A DNA stretch of 23,347 bases from an uncultured Amaricoccus sp. (GTDB lineage: Bacteria; Pseudomonadota; Alphaproteobacteria; Rhodobacterales; Rhodobacteraceae). The notes under the pieces are model-generated. The model worked only from the letters and a program-made list of their open reading frames with translations. It ran no database searches and was not told where the DNA came from. Of the stretch, positions 14,839-22,530 are shown piece after piece; position 1 is the stretch's first letter, and each line of letters begins with the position of its first letter. Both the position numbers and the translations under genes were made by a program. Location: positions 1-23,347 of the forward strand of contig NZ_CALLYO010000353.1 in assembly GCF_937858865.1 (NCBI RefSeq), given 5' to 3'.

Positions 14839-15315
14839 ATGTCCGTCACCCCCTGCCTCTGGTTCAACGGCAACGCCGAGGAGGCCGTGAACTTCTACGT
14901 CTCGCTGATCCCGAACTCGCGGATCGTGTCCGTCGCGCGCAACACAGAGGCGACCGGCAACCCCGGCACCGTCCTCCTCATCGTCTTCGAACTCGACGGC
15001 CGCAGCTATCAGGCGCTGAACGGCGGGATGGATTTCCCCTTCACCGAGGCGGTCTCGCTCTCGGTCGCCTGCGACAGCCAGGAGGAGATCGACCGGATAT
15101 GGGCGCGCCTCGCCGAGGGCGGCAGGGAAGTGAAGTGCGGCTGGGTCAAGGACCGCTTCGGCCTGCCGTGGCAGGTCGCGCCGCGCCGGATCCCGGAATG
15201 GATCTCGGGCGACCCGGCGGCGGCCGACCGGGTGATGACCGAGGTGATGCGGATGGTGAAGCTCGACATCGCGACGCTCGAGCGGGCCTGGCGCGGCGAG
15301 GCGGCGCACGCCTGA
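14839..15315 (+). CDS. VOC family protein (PhnB/3-dmu-9 type)
   Basis: This is a single-domain VOC protein of 158 residues, the usual length for PhnB-like members. It starts with VTPCLWFNGNAEEAVNFYVS, keeps SYQALNGGMDFPFTEAVSLS in the middle, and ends the domain with CGWVKDRFGLPWQVAPRRIP. The C-terminal tail (VMRMVKLDIATLERAWRGE) closely parallels the tail of the preceding protein (MKMKKLDLATLERAFAG). The ATG has AAGGAGAG 8 bases before it. It is 47 bases after the previous stop and probably co-transcribed with it and the RibD-like gene. Substrate unknown; metal-dependent small-molecule resistance or detoxification is a reasonable but unproven guess. Confidence 0.92.
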   Translation: MSVTPCLWFNGNAEEAVNFYVSLIPNSRIVSVARNTEATGNPGTVLLIVFELDGRSYQALNGGMDFPFTEAVSLSVACDSQEEIDRIWARLAEGGREVKCGWVKDRFGLPWQVAPRRIPEWISGDPAAADRVMTEVMRMVKLDIATLERAWRGEAAHA

Positions 15316-15322
15316 GAGGCGC

Positions 15323-15351
15323 TTGCCTTCGAGGCACGGGAAGCCTATAAG
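15323..15351 (+). promoter_or_regulatory. Promoter for the rpmI-rplT operon
   Basis: TTGCCT (15323-15328) and TATAAG (15346-15351) are exactly 17 bases apart, 73 bases before the rpmI start. The leader between them and rpmI holds a small hairpin, GCCCG (15370-15374) with CGGGC (15382-15386). In E. coli ribosomal protein L20 represses this operon through its leader; whether that happens here is not visible. Confidence 0.65.
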
Positions 15352-15423
15352 CCCGCGCTCCACCGACGTGCCCGGCGAACACGGGCTGCCGCGGCGCGTC
15401 CGAACCTCTTGAAGGAGAGCGAA

Positions 15424-15624
15424 ATGCCCAAGATGAAGACCAAGTCGGGCGCCAAGAAGCGCTTCAAGGTCACGGCCACCGGCCGCATCCTCGTCGCCCA
15501 GGCCGGCAAGCGGCACGGGATGATCAAGCGGTCGACCAAGTTCATCCGCCAGGCCCGCGGCACCACGACCCTCTCGGCCCCGGACGAGAAGATCGTGAAG
15601 TCCTACATGCCCTACGCGCGCTGA
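15424..15624 (+). CDS. rpmI: 50S ribosomal protein L35
   Basis: This small basic protein of the large ribosomal subunit has 66 residues, the normal length. [20 protein letters not shown] at the start and [18 protein letters not shown] in the middle are hallmarks of L35. The ATG is preceded by AAGGAGAG at the right distance. It is followed after 13 bases by rplT, its usual partner. infC, the usual upstream neighbour in many bacteria, is absent, so the promoter lies just before this gene. Confidence 0.97.
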   Translation: MPKMKTKSGAKKRFKVTATGRILVAQAGKRHGMIKRSTKFIRQARGTTTLSAPDEKIVKSYMPYAR

Positions 15625-15637
15625 GGAGGCCCGAGAG

Positions 15638-16000
15638 ATGTCCCGAGTCACCGCTGGTCCGGCGAGCCACGCCCGCCACCGCAAGATCATCAAGCAGGCC
15701 AAGGGCTACTACGGCGCCCGCTCCACCAACTACCGCACCGCCAAGCAGGCCGTCGACAAGGCGCTGCAGTATGCGACGCGCGACCGCAAGGTGCGCAAGC
15801 GGCAGTTCCGGGCGCTGTGGATCCAGCGCATCAACGCCGCCGTGCGCGAGCACGACGCGAACCTCACCTACTCGCGGCTGATCGACGGCATGAACAAGGC
15901 CGGCATCGAGGTCGACCGCAAGGTGCTCGCCGACCTCGCGGTGCGCGAGCCGGCCGCCTTCGGCGCCATCGTCGACCAGGCGAAGGCCGCGCTGGCCTGA
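15638..16000 (+). CDS. rplT: 50S ribosomal protein L20
   Basis: L20 binds 23S rRNA early in assembly of the large subunit. At 120 residues it is full length. The start [20 protein letters not shown] is followed by [40 protein letters not shown] and [21 protein letters not shown] ribosome-binding GAGGAGG-like tract precedes it. Its last codons are part of a 13-base tandem duplication that crosses the stop. Downstream lies pheS. Confidence 0.97.
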   Translation: MSRVTAGPASHARHRKIIKQAKGYYGARSTNYRTAKQAVDKALQYATRDRKVRKRQFRALWIQRINAAVREHDANLTYSRLIDGMNKAGIEVDRKVLADLAVREPAAFGAIVDQAKAALA

Positions 16001-16017
16001 TCCCCTGGCCTGATCCC
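15992..16017. repeat. Perfect 13-base tandem duplication over the rplT stop
   Basis: CTGGCCTGATCCC occurs at 15992-16004 and again at 16005-16017. The first copy holds the rplT stop codon (15998-16000). The second copy repeats the last codons and stop outside the gene, so the protein is unaffected. It looks like a recent replication-slippage event. Confidence 0.8.
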
Positions 16018-16021
16018 CGCC

Positions 16022-16045
16022 GGGGCCGGCGTCCGCGCCGGTCCC
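16022..16045 (+). terminator. Strong hairpin between rplT and pheS
   Basis: GGGGCCGGCG (16022-16031) and CGCCGGTCCC (16036-16045) form a 10-base stem (one G-T pair) with a 4-base loop, 22 bases after the rplT stop. No T run follows, so full termination is uncertain. A weak promoter-like TTGCAA (16050-16055) follows before pheS. Confidence 0.5.
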
Positions 16046-16102
16046 TCGCTTGCAATCCCGGGCCCTTGTGGTAGGCGTCTGCCCGGATTTGGGGGCGAGA
16101 CC

Positions 16103-17185
16103 TTGGACGACATCACCGGCCTGCGCGAGAAGTACCTGACCGCCATCGACGCCGCCGGCGACGAGGCCGGCCTCGAGGAGGTGCGGCTGGCGGCACTCGG
16201 CAAGAAGGGCGAGGTCTCGGCGCTGATGCGCGGCCTCGGCGCCATGTCGCCCGAGGAGCGGCAGACCGCCGGGCCGGCGCTGAACGCGCTCAAGGACGAC
16301 CTCGCCGAGGCGATCGCCCAGGCCCGCGCCCGTCTCGCCGACGCCGCGCTCGACGCGCGGGTCGCCGGCGAGTGGGCCGACGTGACGCTGCCGCCGCGCC
16401 CGACGGCGGAGGGCACCATCCACCCGGTCAGCCAGGTGATGGAAGAGATCACCGCGATCTTCGCCGACCTCGGCTTCGCCGTCGCCGAGGGGCCGGAGGT
16501 GGAGAGCGACTGGTACAATTTCGACGCGCTCAACATCCCGCCCGAGCATCCGGCGCGGCAGGAGCACGACACTTTCTACATGGCGCGCTCGGGCGGCGAC
16601 AACCGCCCGCCGCACGTTCTGCGCACCCACACCTCGCCGGTGCAGATCCGCGCGATGGAGAGGGAGGGCGTGCCGATCCGGGTCATCGCGCCGGGGCGGG
16701 TCTACCGCGCCGACTACGACCAGACGCACACGCCGATGTTCCACCAGGTCGAAGGCCTCGCCATCGACCGCGACATCTCGATGGCGAACCTCAAGTGGGT
16801 TCTCGAGGAGTTCTGCCGGGCGTTCTTCGAGGTGGACGGCGTCGAGCTCAAGTTCCGCGCCTCGCACTTCCCCTTCACCGAGCCCTCGGCCGAGGTCGAC
16901 ATCCGCTGCTCCTTCGCCGGCGGCCAGCTCCGGATCGGCGAAGGCGACGACTGGCTCGAGATCCTCGGCTCCGGCATGGTGCACCCCAAGGTGCTGGCCG
17001 CCGCCGGCGTCGATCCGGAGGAGTGGCAGGGCTTCGCCTTCGGCATGGGCATCGACCGGCTGGCAATGCTCAAGTACGGCATCCCCGACCTCCGCAGCTT
17101 CTTCGACAGCGATCTGCGCTGGCTCCGCCACTACGGCTTCCTGCCGCTCGACGTTCCGACGCTCCCGGGCGGCATCAGCCGCTAG
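16103..17185 (+). CDS. pheS: Phenylalanyl-tRNA synthetase, alpha subunit
   Basis: This is the catalytic alpha subunit of the (alpha-beta)2 class II synthetase that charges tRNA-Phe, 360 residues. The N-terminal coiled coil (about 1-90) contains [14 protein letters not shown] and [16 protein letters not shown]. Class II motifs follow: [64 protein letters not shown] (motif 2) and [15 protein letters not shown] (motif 3). The start is a TTG codon at 16103, deduced because the family begins with MDD-type residues exactly here and no ATG or GTG fits. The beta-subunit gene does not follow directly: three unrelated genes intervene, two of them on the other strand. Confidence 0.95.
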   Translation: MDDITGLREKYLTAIDAAGDEAGLEEVRLAALGKKGEVSALMRGLGAMSPEERQTAGPALNALKDDLAEAIAQARARLADAALDARVAGEWADVTLPPRPTAEGTIHPVSQVMEEITAIFADLGFAVAEGPEVESDWYNFDALNIPPEHPARQEHDTFYMARSGGDNRPPHVLRTHTSPVQIRAMEREGVPIRVIAPGRVYRADYDQTHTPMFHQVEGLAIDRDISMANLKWVLEEFCRAFFEVDGVELKFRASHFPFTEPSAEVDIRCSFAGGQLRIGEGDDWLEILGSGMVHPKVLAAAGVDPEEWQGFAFGMGIDRLAMLKYGIPDLRSFFDSDLRWLRHYGFLPLDVPTLPGGISR

Positions 17186-17222
17186 GCGCGCCGCGCGCCG
17201 GCACGGCGGGCTGGCGCGCGGC

Positions 17223-17633
17223 TCACTCGCCGCGGCGGACGTCGAGCACGGTCAGCCGGCGCTCCTCGCCCTCGCGGGTCTCCCAGCCGATCGAGGCGCC
17301 GGACCGCAGGCCGATTAGCGCGGCGCCGATCGGGGTCAGCACCGAGACGCGGCCGGCGGCGATGTTGGCGTCGGCCGGCAGCACGATCGTCACGGTCTGC
17401 TCGCGGCCGGTCACCTCGTCGCGGAAGCGCACGGCGGAGCCGATGTTCACGACGTCCCCCGGCATCTCCGCCGAGGGCAGAACGGTGGCGCGCGCAACCT
17501 CGCGCATCAGCCGGTCGCCGAGTTCCGCCGCCGGGCCGCGCATCGCGGTGGCGGCCAGCGACTCGAGGCGCTCGCTGTAAGCCGCGTCGAGCACGATCGG
17601 CGGCTCGGGCGGCGTGGTCGCGACATGGGACAT
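17223..17633 (-). CDS. rnk: Rnk/GreA-type transcription-factor-like protein
   Basis: This 136-residue protein has a short N-terminal helical part (IVLDAAYSERLESLAATAMR) and a C-terminal GreA/GreB-type domain (VVNIGSAVRFRDEVTG, VLTPIGAALIGLRSGASIGW). It lacks the long coiled coil of GreA and has the length of Rnk, the nucleoside diphosphate kinase regulator family, which binds RNA polymerase near its secondary channel. ATG 17633 is chosen because AGGAGGAG lies 5 bases before it on the minus strand. It lies between pheS and pheT on the opposite strand. Symbol is by family resemblance only. Confidence 0.85.
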   Translation of the reverse strand: MSHVATTPPEPPIVLDAAYSERLESLAATAMRGPAAELGDRLMREVARATVLPSAEMPGDVVNIGSAVRFRDEVTGREQTVTIVLPADANIAAGRVSVLTPIGAALIGLRSGASIGWETREGEERRLTVLDVRRGE

Positions 17634-17693
17634 GGAAACTCCTCCTGGCAATTCCTTCCGCCTCTCCGGGCGGGCATGATGTCTTGGATGGTC

Positions 17694-17748
17694 GGCCCGG
17701 GCGCGGCCCGGGCGTGCACGGACCTCAGCGCGCCCGGGTAATCGGGCG
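17694..17748. repeat. Short repeats and hairpin upstream of the Rnk-like gene
   Basis: GGCCCGGGCG is repeated in tandem with an 11-base period (17694-17704 and 17705-17715). Next to it CGCCCG (17731-17736) pairs with CGGGCG (17743-17748) around a 6-base loop. They lie in the 207-base spacer between the Rnk-like and patatin genes. No clear promoter or RNA gene is seen there. Confidence 0.5.
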
Positions 17749-17840
17749 GATCAGGAGCGGCCTTGCCGAAGCGCAGCCGCAGATGTCGCGGTTCTCGTGC
17801 ATGGTTTAGAGCTAGGGAGCCGCCCGGCCCGCGTCAAGCC

Positions 17841-18917
17841 TCACGTCTCGAGCGCCGGCGGAAGCTCGGCCGGCCGCGCCGCCGGCTCCTCGAAGAGCCG
17901 TTCGACGTCGAAGGTCGAGCAGCGCCCGATGCTGTCGAAATGCTCGCGCAGCCAGAGGTCCGCCCAGCGCCGCCCGCGGTCGAAGAGCTCGCGCAGGTAG
18001 CCCCATTCGGCGTTGAGCTTGCTCGAGGCGGCGAGGTCCTGCACCTCCTCGTCGACGTGCACGAGATGGAGGTAGAGCTGGCCCGTGCCGGCCGCCTCGA
18101 GTTCCGGCGCCAGCGCCGAGGCCCGCCGCAGCAGCGCCAGCGTCCGCAGCTCCTTGACCAGGCTGGTGTTGAAGCTGATCTCGTTCGCCCGGTTGATGAT
18201 GTCGCGCGCGGTCCGCGGCAGCGCCCGGCGGTGGATCGGGTTGATCTGCACGATGAGGATGTCGGGGCTCGCCGTGTTGGTGATCAGCGGATAGAGCGCG
18301 GGGTTGGCCGAGAAGCCGCCGTCCCAATAGGCCTCGCCGTCGATCTCGACCGCCTTGTACATCTGCGGGAGGCAGGCCGAGGCCAGCACCGTCTCGGCCG
18401 TGATCGCGCCGGTGTCGAAGACGCGCGGCAGCCCGGTCCGGACGTTGGTGGCGTTGATGTGGGTCGCGATCCCGCCCGGCGCGTTGACCCGGTCGAAGTC
18501 CACCCGCGCGACCAGGAGGTCGCGCAGCGGGTTGAGGTCGAGCGGGTTGAGCTCGTAGGGCGAGAAGAGCCGGCCGATCCCCTCCATCATCAGGTAGCCC
18601 GGCGAGCGGTCGAGGCTGTAGCGGCCGGCCATCCGGTCCCACCAGGTGCGCTGCGCCGGCGAGAAGCGCGCCGCGTCGCTGACCGCCTTCCAGAAGGCTG
18701 CGAGCGCCGCCCGCGCGCCTTCCCGCCCGCCGGCGGCGAAGCCGTCCGCCAGGACCACCGCGTTCATCGCGCCGGCGCTGGTGCCGCTGGTCTCGACGAT
18801 CGCGATGCGCTCGTCCTCGAGCAGCCGGTCGAGCACGCCCCAGGTCAGCGCGCCGTGCGAGCCGCCGCCCTGCAGCGCCAGATTGAGCGGCTTGGCGGGC
18901 GCCGCAGGCTTTCCCAT
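17841..18917 (-). CDS. Patatin-like phospholipase
   Basis: This is a patatin-family serine acyl hydrolase of 358 residues. The oxyanion motif GGGSHGA (residues 17-23), the nucleophile elbow GTSAG with Ser47, and the catalytic dyad aspartate in DGGFSANP (Asp199) are all present, so it should be active on lipids or esters. No signal peptide is seen at the start chosen (MGKPAAPAKPLNLALQGGGS), so it is probably cytoplasmic or membrane-associated. The ATG at 18917 has TCGGAGA 5 bases upstream on the minus strand; longer in-frame starts upstream encode no recognisable extension. The ABM-type gene is transcribed divergently 130 bases away. Its natural substrate is unknown. Confidence 0.92.
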   Translation of the reverse strand: MGKPAAPAKPLNLALQGGGSHGALTWGVLDRLLEDERIAIVETSGTSAGAMNAVVLADGFAAGGREGARAALAAFWKAVSDAARFSPAQRTWWDRMAGRYSLDRSPGYLMMEGIGRLFSPYELNPLDLNPLRDLLVARVDFDRVNAPGGIATHINATNVRTGLPRVFDTGAITAETVLASACLPQMYKAVEIDGEAYWDGGFSANPALYPLITNTASPDILIVQINPIHRRALPRTARDIINRANEISFNTSLVKELRTLALLRRASALAPELEAAGTGQLYLHLVHVDEEVQDLAASSKLNAEWGYLRELFDRGRRWADLWLREHFDSIGRCSTFDVERLFEEPAARPAELPPALET

Positions 18918-19047
18918 GCGAGTCTCCGAGATGCTTCCGGCCGCGTCGGGCGGGCGGGGCAGGATAGCGGCGCCGGGGACCGGTTGCCAAGACCGGCCGG
19001 CCGGGGCAGGCTCGCGTCCGTGAAGCATCGGGGAGGAGGATGACGTC

Positions 19048-19431
19048 ATGGCCTTCATGCTCAAGATCCGCTGGGAGATCTCGCCCGGCAAGGTCGCGGA
19101 CTTCCAGCGCAACCAGCAGGCGCTCGCCCACGTGATGCTGGAGCACCCCGGGGTCATCGCCTACCATGCGGAATATCCGGCCGAGGGGGTCAGCGAATGG
19201 GTCGAGATCTATGCGACCGACGCCGCCTTCCGGGCGCATCTCGAGAATTCCAAGGGCAAGGCCCCGCTCGCGGCGCTGGTCGGCGATTGCGACAGGATCG
19301 TCTGCCGCTGCTTCGGCGAGCCGGACGCCGCCTCGCGCGAGATCCTCAAGGGCTTCGGCACCAGCTACCATGCGACCGCTCCGGAGGCCTTCGTCCTCAA
19401 CCCGCGGGCCGACCGGGACTCGCCCGTCTGA
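19048..19431 (+). CDS. ABM-domain (antibiotic biosynthesis monooxygenase-like) protein
   Basis: This 127-residue protein has a dimeric alpha/beta-barrel ABM-like domain in residues 1-95: MLKIRWEISPGKVADFQRNQ, HVMLEHPGVIAYHAEY, SEWVEIYATDAAFRAHLENS. The family ranges from quinol and heme-degrading monooxygenases to proteins with no known activity, so no reaction can be named. A C-terminal tail (FGTSYHATAPEAFVLNPRAD) extends past the domain. GGAGGAGG lies about 10 bases before the ATG. It is divergent from the patatin gene and followed by the element upstream of pheT. Family assignment is moderate. Confidence 0.75.
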   Translation: MAFMLKIRWEISPGKVADFQRNQQALAHVMLEHPGVIAYHAEYPAEGVSEWVEIYATDAAFRAHLENSKGKAPLAALVGDCDRIVCRCFGEPDAASREILKGFGTSYHATAPEAFVLNPRADRDSPV

Positions 19432-19446
19432 CATGCCGGGCACGGG

Positions 19447-19530
19447 GTGGGCACGCGTGCCCACTTCGTCATGCCTTTGTTTTCGCTTGACTATCAAATT
19501 TTTGTTAACCGGATCGCAAGCATCGTTAAC
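19447..19530 (+). repeat. Intergenic element copy 3 (18-base palindrome ... TTAACC-N14-GTTAAC)
   Basis: It starts 16 bases after the ABM-gene stop. The perfect 18-base palindrome GTGGGCACGCGTGCCCAC (19447-19464) contains the same 14-mer as copy 2. TTAACC (19505-19510) and GTTAAC (19525-19530) follow at exactly the same distances from the palindrome centre as in copy 2. The middle differs from the other copies, lacking CTGGCAAC, but is likewise AT-rich. Confidence 0.7.
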
Positions 19531-19549
19531 GTGCCCGGGCGCGGTTCGG

Positions 19550-19580
19550 CCGGGGCCTCGGCCCGGTTTTCGGGGCTTTT
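19550..19580 (+). promoter_or_regulatory. Possible overlapping hairpins in the pheT leader
   Basis: A GC-rich stem (GGG at 19553-19555 with CCC at 19562-19564, extended by CC/GG across a bulge) is followed by TTTT at 19567-19570. An alternative stem, GCCC (19561-19564) with GGGC (19573-19576), is followed by TTTT at 19577-19580. They share bases, so they exclude each other, as in an attenuator. Support is limited to this arrangement. Confidence 0.35.
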
Positions 19581-19635
19581 CCTCGGTGCCGCCTTGGCCT
19601 AGATCGACGCGACCGCCGACTGCAGGACGCGCCCG

Positions 19636-22029
19636 ATGAAGTTCACCCTCGCCTGGCTCAAGGAGCACCTCGAGACTTCCGCCACGCTCGAGGAGATCAC
19701 CTTTGCGCTGACCGACCTCGGGCTCGAGGTCGAGGGCGTGACGAACCCGGCCGAGGCGCTCGCCGCCTTCACCGTCGGCGAGGTGCTCGAGGCCGTGCCG
19801 CATCCCGATGCCGACAAGCTGCGGGTCTGCCGGGTGATGACCGCCGACGGCGAGAAGCAGATCGTCTGCGGGGCCCCGAACGCGCGCGCCGGGATCAAGG
19901 TGGTGGTCTCCAAGCCCGGCGACTACATCCCCGGCATCGACACCACGATCAAGGTCGGCAAGATCCGCGGCGTCGAGAGCCACGGCATGATGCTGTCCGA
20001 GCGGGAGATGCAGCTCTCCGACGCCCATACCGGCATCGTCGAGCTCGACCCCGAGGCGCCGGTCGGCGCGCGCTACATCGACGTCGTCCCGTTCGATCCG
20101 GTCATCGACGTCGCGATCACCCCCAACCGCCCCGACGCGCTCGGCGTCGCCGGCATCGCCCGCGACCTCGCCGCCCGCGGGCTCGGGCGGCTCGTCACCC
20201 CGCCGGTCGAGCCGGTGCCGGGGGCCTTCCCCTGTCCGGTCGCCGTCTATCTGGCGCCCGACGTCGCCGGCGAGGCCTGCCCGCTCTTCGTCGGCCGGAT
20301 GATCCGCGGGGTCCGGAACGGCCCCTCGCCCGAGTGGCTGCAGGAGCGGCTGCGCGCCATCGGCCTCCGGCCGATCTCGGCGCTCGTCGACATCACCAAC
20401 TTCGTCACCTACGACCGCAACCGGCCGCTGCACGTCTTCGACGCGAAGAAGCTCAACGGGCCGATCACCGTCCGCCTCGCCCGGCCGGGCGAGACGATCC
20501 ACACCCTCGACGGCAAGGACTATGCCTTCGACGGCTCGGAGACGGTGATCTGCGACGCCACCGGCCCGGACGGGATCGGCGGCATCAAGGGCGGCATGCG
20601 CACCAGCGCCACCGAGGAGACGACCGACGTCTTCATCGAGGCGGCCTATTTCGACCCGGTCCGCACCGCCCGCACCGGGCGGCGGCTGAAGGTCGCCTCG
20701 GACGCCCGCTACCGCTTCGAGCGCGGCGTCGATCCGGCCTTCACGCCGGTGGGCATGGAGCTCGCGACCCGCCTGGTGCTCGACCTCTGCGGCGGCGAGC
20801 CCTCCGAGGTGGTGGTGGCGGGCGCCGTCCCCGACACGCGGCGCAGCTACCGCTTCGACCCGGAGCGGATCACCCGCCTCGTCGGCATGGAGATCCCCGA
20901 GGCCGAGCAGGCGCGCATCCTGGCCGCGCTCGGCTTCGCGGTCAGCGGCCGCGAGGTGGTGCCGCCGAGCTGGCGGCCCGACATCCAGGGCGAGGCCGAT
21001 CTCGTCGAGGAGGTCGCCCGCGTCGCCTCGCTGGCGAAGCTCGAGGGGCGTCCGCTCGCCCGCCCCGCCGGCGTGGCGCGGCCGATCCTCACCGCCGCCC
21101 AGCGGCGCGAGGGGCGGGTGCGGCGGGCGATCGCCGCGCTCGGCTTCAACGAGGCGGTCACCTACAGCTTCATCGACCGGGCGGCGGCCGAGCTCTTCGG
21201 CGGCGGCGACGAGGCGGTGCGGCTCGAGAACCCGATCAGCTCGGAGATGAGCCACCTCAGGCCGGACCTGCTGCCCGGGCTGCTGCGCGCCGCGGCCCGC
21301 AACCAGGCCCGCGGCTTCACCGACCTCGCCCTCTTCGAGATCGGCCAGACCTTCCCGGGCGGCGAGCCGGGCGAGCAGCGTCCGCAGGCGGCGGGGCTGC
21401 GCACCGGTGCCACCGCGCCGCGCAACCCGCAGGGCACCCGCCGGCCGGTCGACCTCTGGGACGCCCGCGCCGACGCCGAGGCGGCGCTGGCGTCGGCCGG
21501 CGCGCCGGCGACCCTCATCCTGCAGCGGAACGCGCCGGCCTGGTTCCATCCCGGCCGCTCGGCGACGCTGTCGCTCGGGCACAAGACCCGCCTCGCCGCC
21601 TTCGGCGAGCTGCATCCGCGCGTCCTCGCCGCGCTCGACGTGAAGGGCCCGGCCGTCGCCTTCACCCTCCACCTCGAGGCGCTGCCCGAGCCGCGCGGCC
21701 GCGGCGCGACCCGCCCGCCGCTCCGGGCGTCCGACCTGCAGCCGGTCGAGCGCGACTTCGCCTTCGTGCTCGACGCGCGCACCGAGGCGGAGGCGGTGCT
21801 GAAGGCCGCCCGCGCCGCCGACAAGGCGCTGATCGCCTCGGTCAGCGTCTTCGACGTCTTCGCCGGGCCGAAGGCCGAGGCGCAGATGGGGGTGGGCAAG
21901 AAGTCGCTCGCCATCGCCGTGCGGCTGCAGCCGACGACCGCGACCCTGACCGAGGCGGAGATCGAGGCGGTGTCGCGGCGCGTGGTCGAGAGCGTCACGC
22001 GGGCGACCGGCGGAACCCTGCGCAGCTGA
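19636..22029 (+). CDS. pheT: Phenylalanyl-tRNA synthetase, beta subunit
   Basis: This 797-residue subunit partners PheS; it binds tRNA-Phe and holds the editing site. Domains in order are: an N-terminal B1/OB-type tRNA-binding part (about 40-150, AVPHPDADKLRVCRV and IRGVESHGMMLSEREM), B3/B4 editing domain (about 210-390, ISALVDITNFVTYDRNRPLH, ATEETTDVFIEAAYFDPV), B5 domain (about 405-470), catalytic-like core (to about 670) and the C-terminal ferredoxin-fold anticodon-binding domain (SDLQPVERDFAFVLD). Length is normal. In the segment where most homologues read GVMGGE, this one reads GIKGGM. ATG 19636 agrees with the family start MKFTLAWLKEHL. Gene order is unusual only in its separation from pheS by about 2.4 kb. 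Confidence 0.96.
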   Translation: MKFTLAWLKEHLETSATLEEITFALTDLGLEVEGVTNPAEALAAFTVGEVLEAVPHPDADKLRVCRVMTADGEKQIVCGAPNARAGIKVVVSKPGDYIPGIDTTIKVGKIRGVESHGMMLSEREMQLSDAHTGIVELDPEAPVGARYIDVVPFDPVIDVAITPNRPDALGVAGIARDLAARGLGRLVTPPVEPVPGAFPCPVAVYLAPDVAGEACPLFVGRMIRGVRNGPSPEWLQERLRAIGLRPISALVDITNFVTYDRNRPLHVFDAKKLNGPITVRLARPGETIHTLDGKDYAFDGSETVICDATGPDGIGGIKGGMRTSATEETTDVFIEAAYFDPVRTARTGRRLKVASDARYRFERGVDPAFTPVGMELATRLVLDLCGGEPSEVVVAGAVPDTRRSYRFDPERITRLVGMEIPEAEQARILAALGFAVSGREVVPPSWRPDIQGEADLVEEVARVASLAKLEGRPLARPAGVARPILTAAQRREGRVRRAIAALGFNEAVTYSFIDRAAAELFGGGDEAVRLENPISSEMSHLRPDLLPGLLRAAARNQARGFTDLALFEIGQTFPGGEPGEQRPQAAGLRTGATAPRNPQGTRRPVDLWDARADAEAALASAGAPATLILQRNAPAWFHPGRSATLSLGHKTRLAAFGELHPRVLAALDVKGPAVAFTLHLEALPEPRGRGATRPPLRASDLQPVERDFAFVLDARTEAEAVLKAARAADKALIASVSVFDVFAGPKAEAQMGVGKKSLAIAVRLQPTTATLTEAEIEAVSRRVVESVTRATGGTLRS

Positions 22030-22093
22030 CGGGTTGCTCCGGGCGGTCCGCCGCGCTAGCTAGGTTCGCCGGAACGAACGCGGAGACGACGGG

Positions 22094-22516
22094 ATGCTGA
22101 AGGAATTTCGCGAGTTCATCGCCCGCGGCAACGTCATGGACCTCGCCGTCGGCATCATCATCGGCGCGGCCTTCACCTCCATCGTCAACAGCATCGTCGA
22201 CGACCTGATCAACCCGATCATCGGCTTCATCGTCGGCGGCATCGACTTCTCCGACCTCGCGTTCCGCTTCGGCGAGGGCGAGCATGTCGCCACGCTCCGC
22301 TACGGCGCCTTCATCACCGCGGTCATCAACTTCCTGATCATCGCCTGGGTGGTCTTCCTGCTGGTCAAGGGGGTCAACCGGGTCCGGGCCATGGTCGACA
22401 CCAGCGAGAAGCCGCAGGAGACGCCGGCCGGGCCGACCCAGGAGGAGGTGCTGATCGAGATCCGCGACATCCTCCGCGACCGCGCCGCGCCGCTTCCCCC
22501 GCCCTCGGCCGGCTGA
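22094..22516 (+). CDS. mscL: Large-conductance mechanosensitive channel
   Basis: This 140-residue inner-membrane protein forms the pentameric MscL channel, which opens under membrane tension to release solutes after osmotic downshock. TM1 with its conserved N-terminal helix is visible ([20 protein letters not shown], then [20 protein letters not shown]). TM2 is near residues 72-98 ([20 protein letters not shown]), and a charged C-terminal bundle follows ([14 protein letters not shown]). Length is normal. It stands between pheT and the convergent ispE; a 64-base spacer precedes it. Confidence 0.97.
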   Translation: MLKEFREFIARGNVMDLAVGIIIGAAFTSIVNSIVDDLINPIIGFIVGGIDFSDLAFRFGEGEHVATLRYGAFITAVINFLIIAWVVFLLVKGVNRVRAMVDTSEKPQETPAGPTQEEVLIEIRDILRDRAAPLPPPSAG

Positions 22517-22530
22517 CACCGAAGGCCGGC
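22508..22530. terminator. Possible shared terminator hairpin between mscL and ispE
   Basis: GCCGGC occurs at 22508-22513 and 22525-22530; being self-complementary, the two copies can pair around an 11-base loop covering the mscL stop and reaching the ispE stop. There is no T run on either side. It is a weak candidate. Confidence 0.3.

Noticed and set aside
16050..16077. TTGCAA with TAGGCG as a pheS promoter
   Set aside because: Only the -35 part resembles consensus; the -10 is poor, so it is not listed as a feature of its own.
17725..17802. 25-codon frame (MHENRDICGCASARP...) upstream of the Rnk-like gene on the minus strand
   Set aside because: No ribosome-binding site, no recognised leader-peptide family, and short open frames are common by chance in GC-rich DNA.
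17803..17815. GTTTAGAGCTAGG resembles the start of a Cas9 guide RNA scaffold
   Set aside because: Similarity stops after about a dozen bases; there are no repeats, tracr-like hairpins or cas genes nearby.
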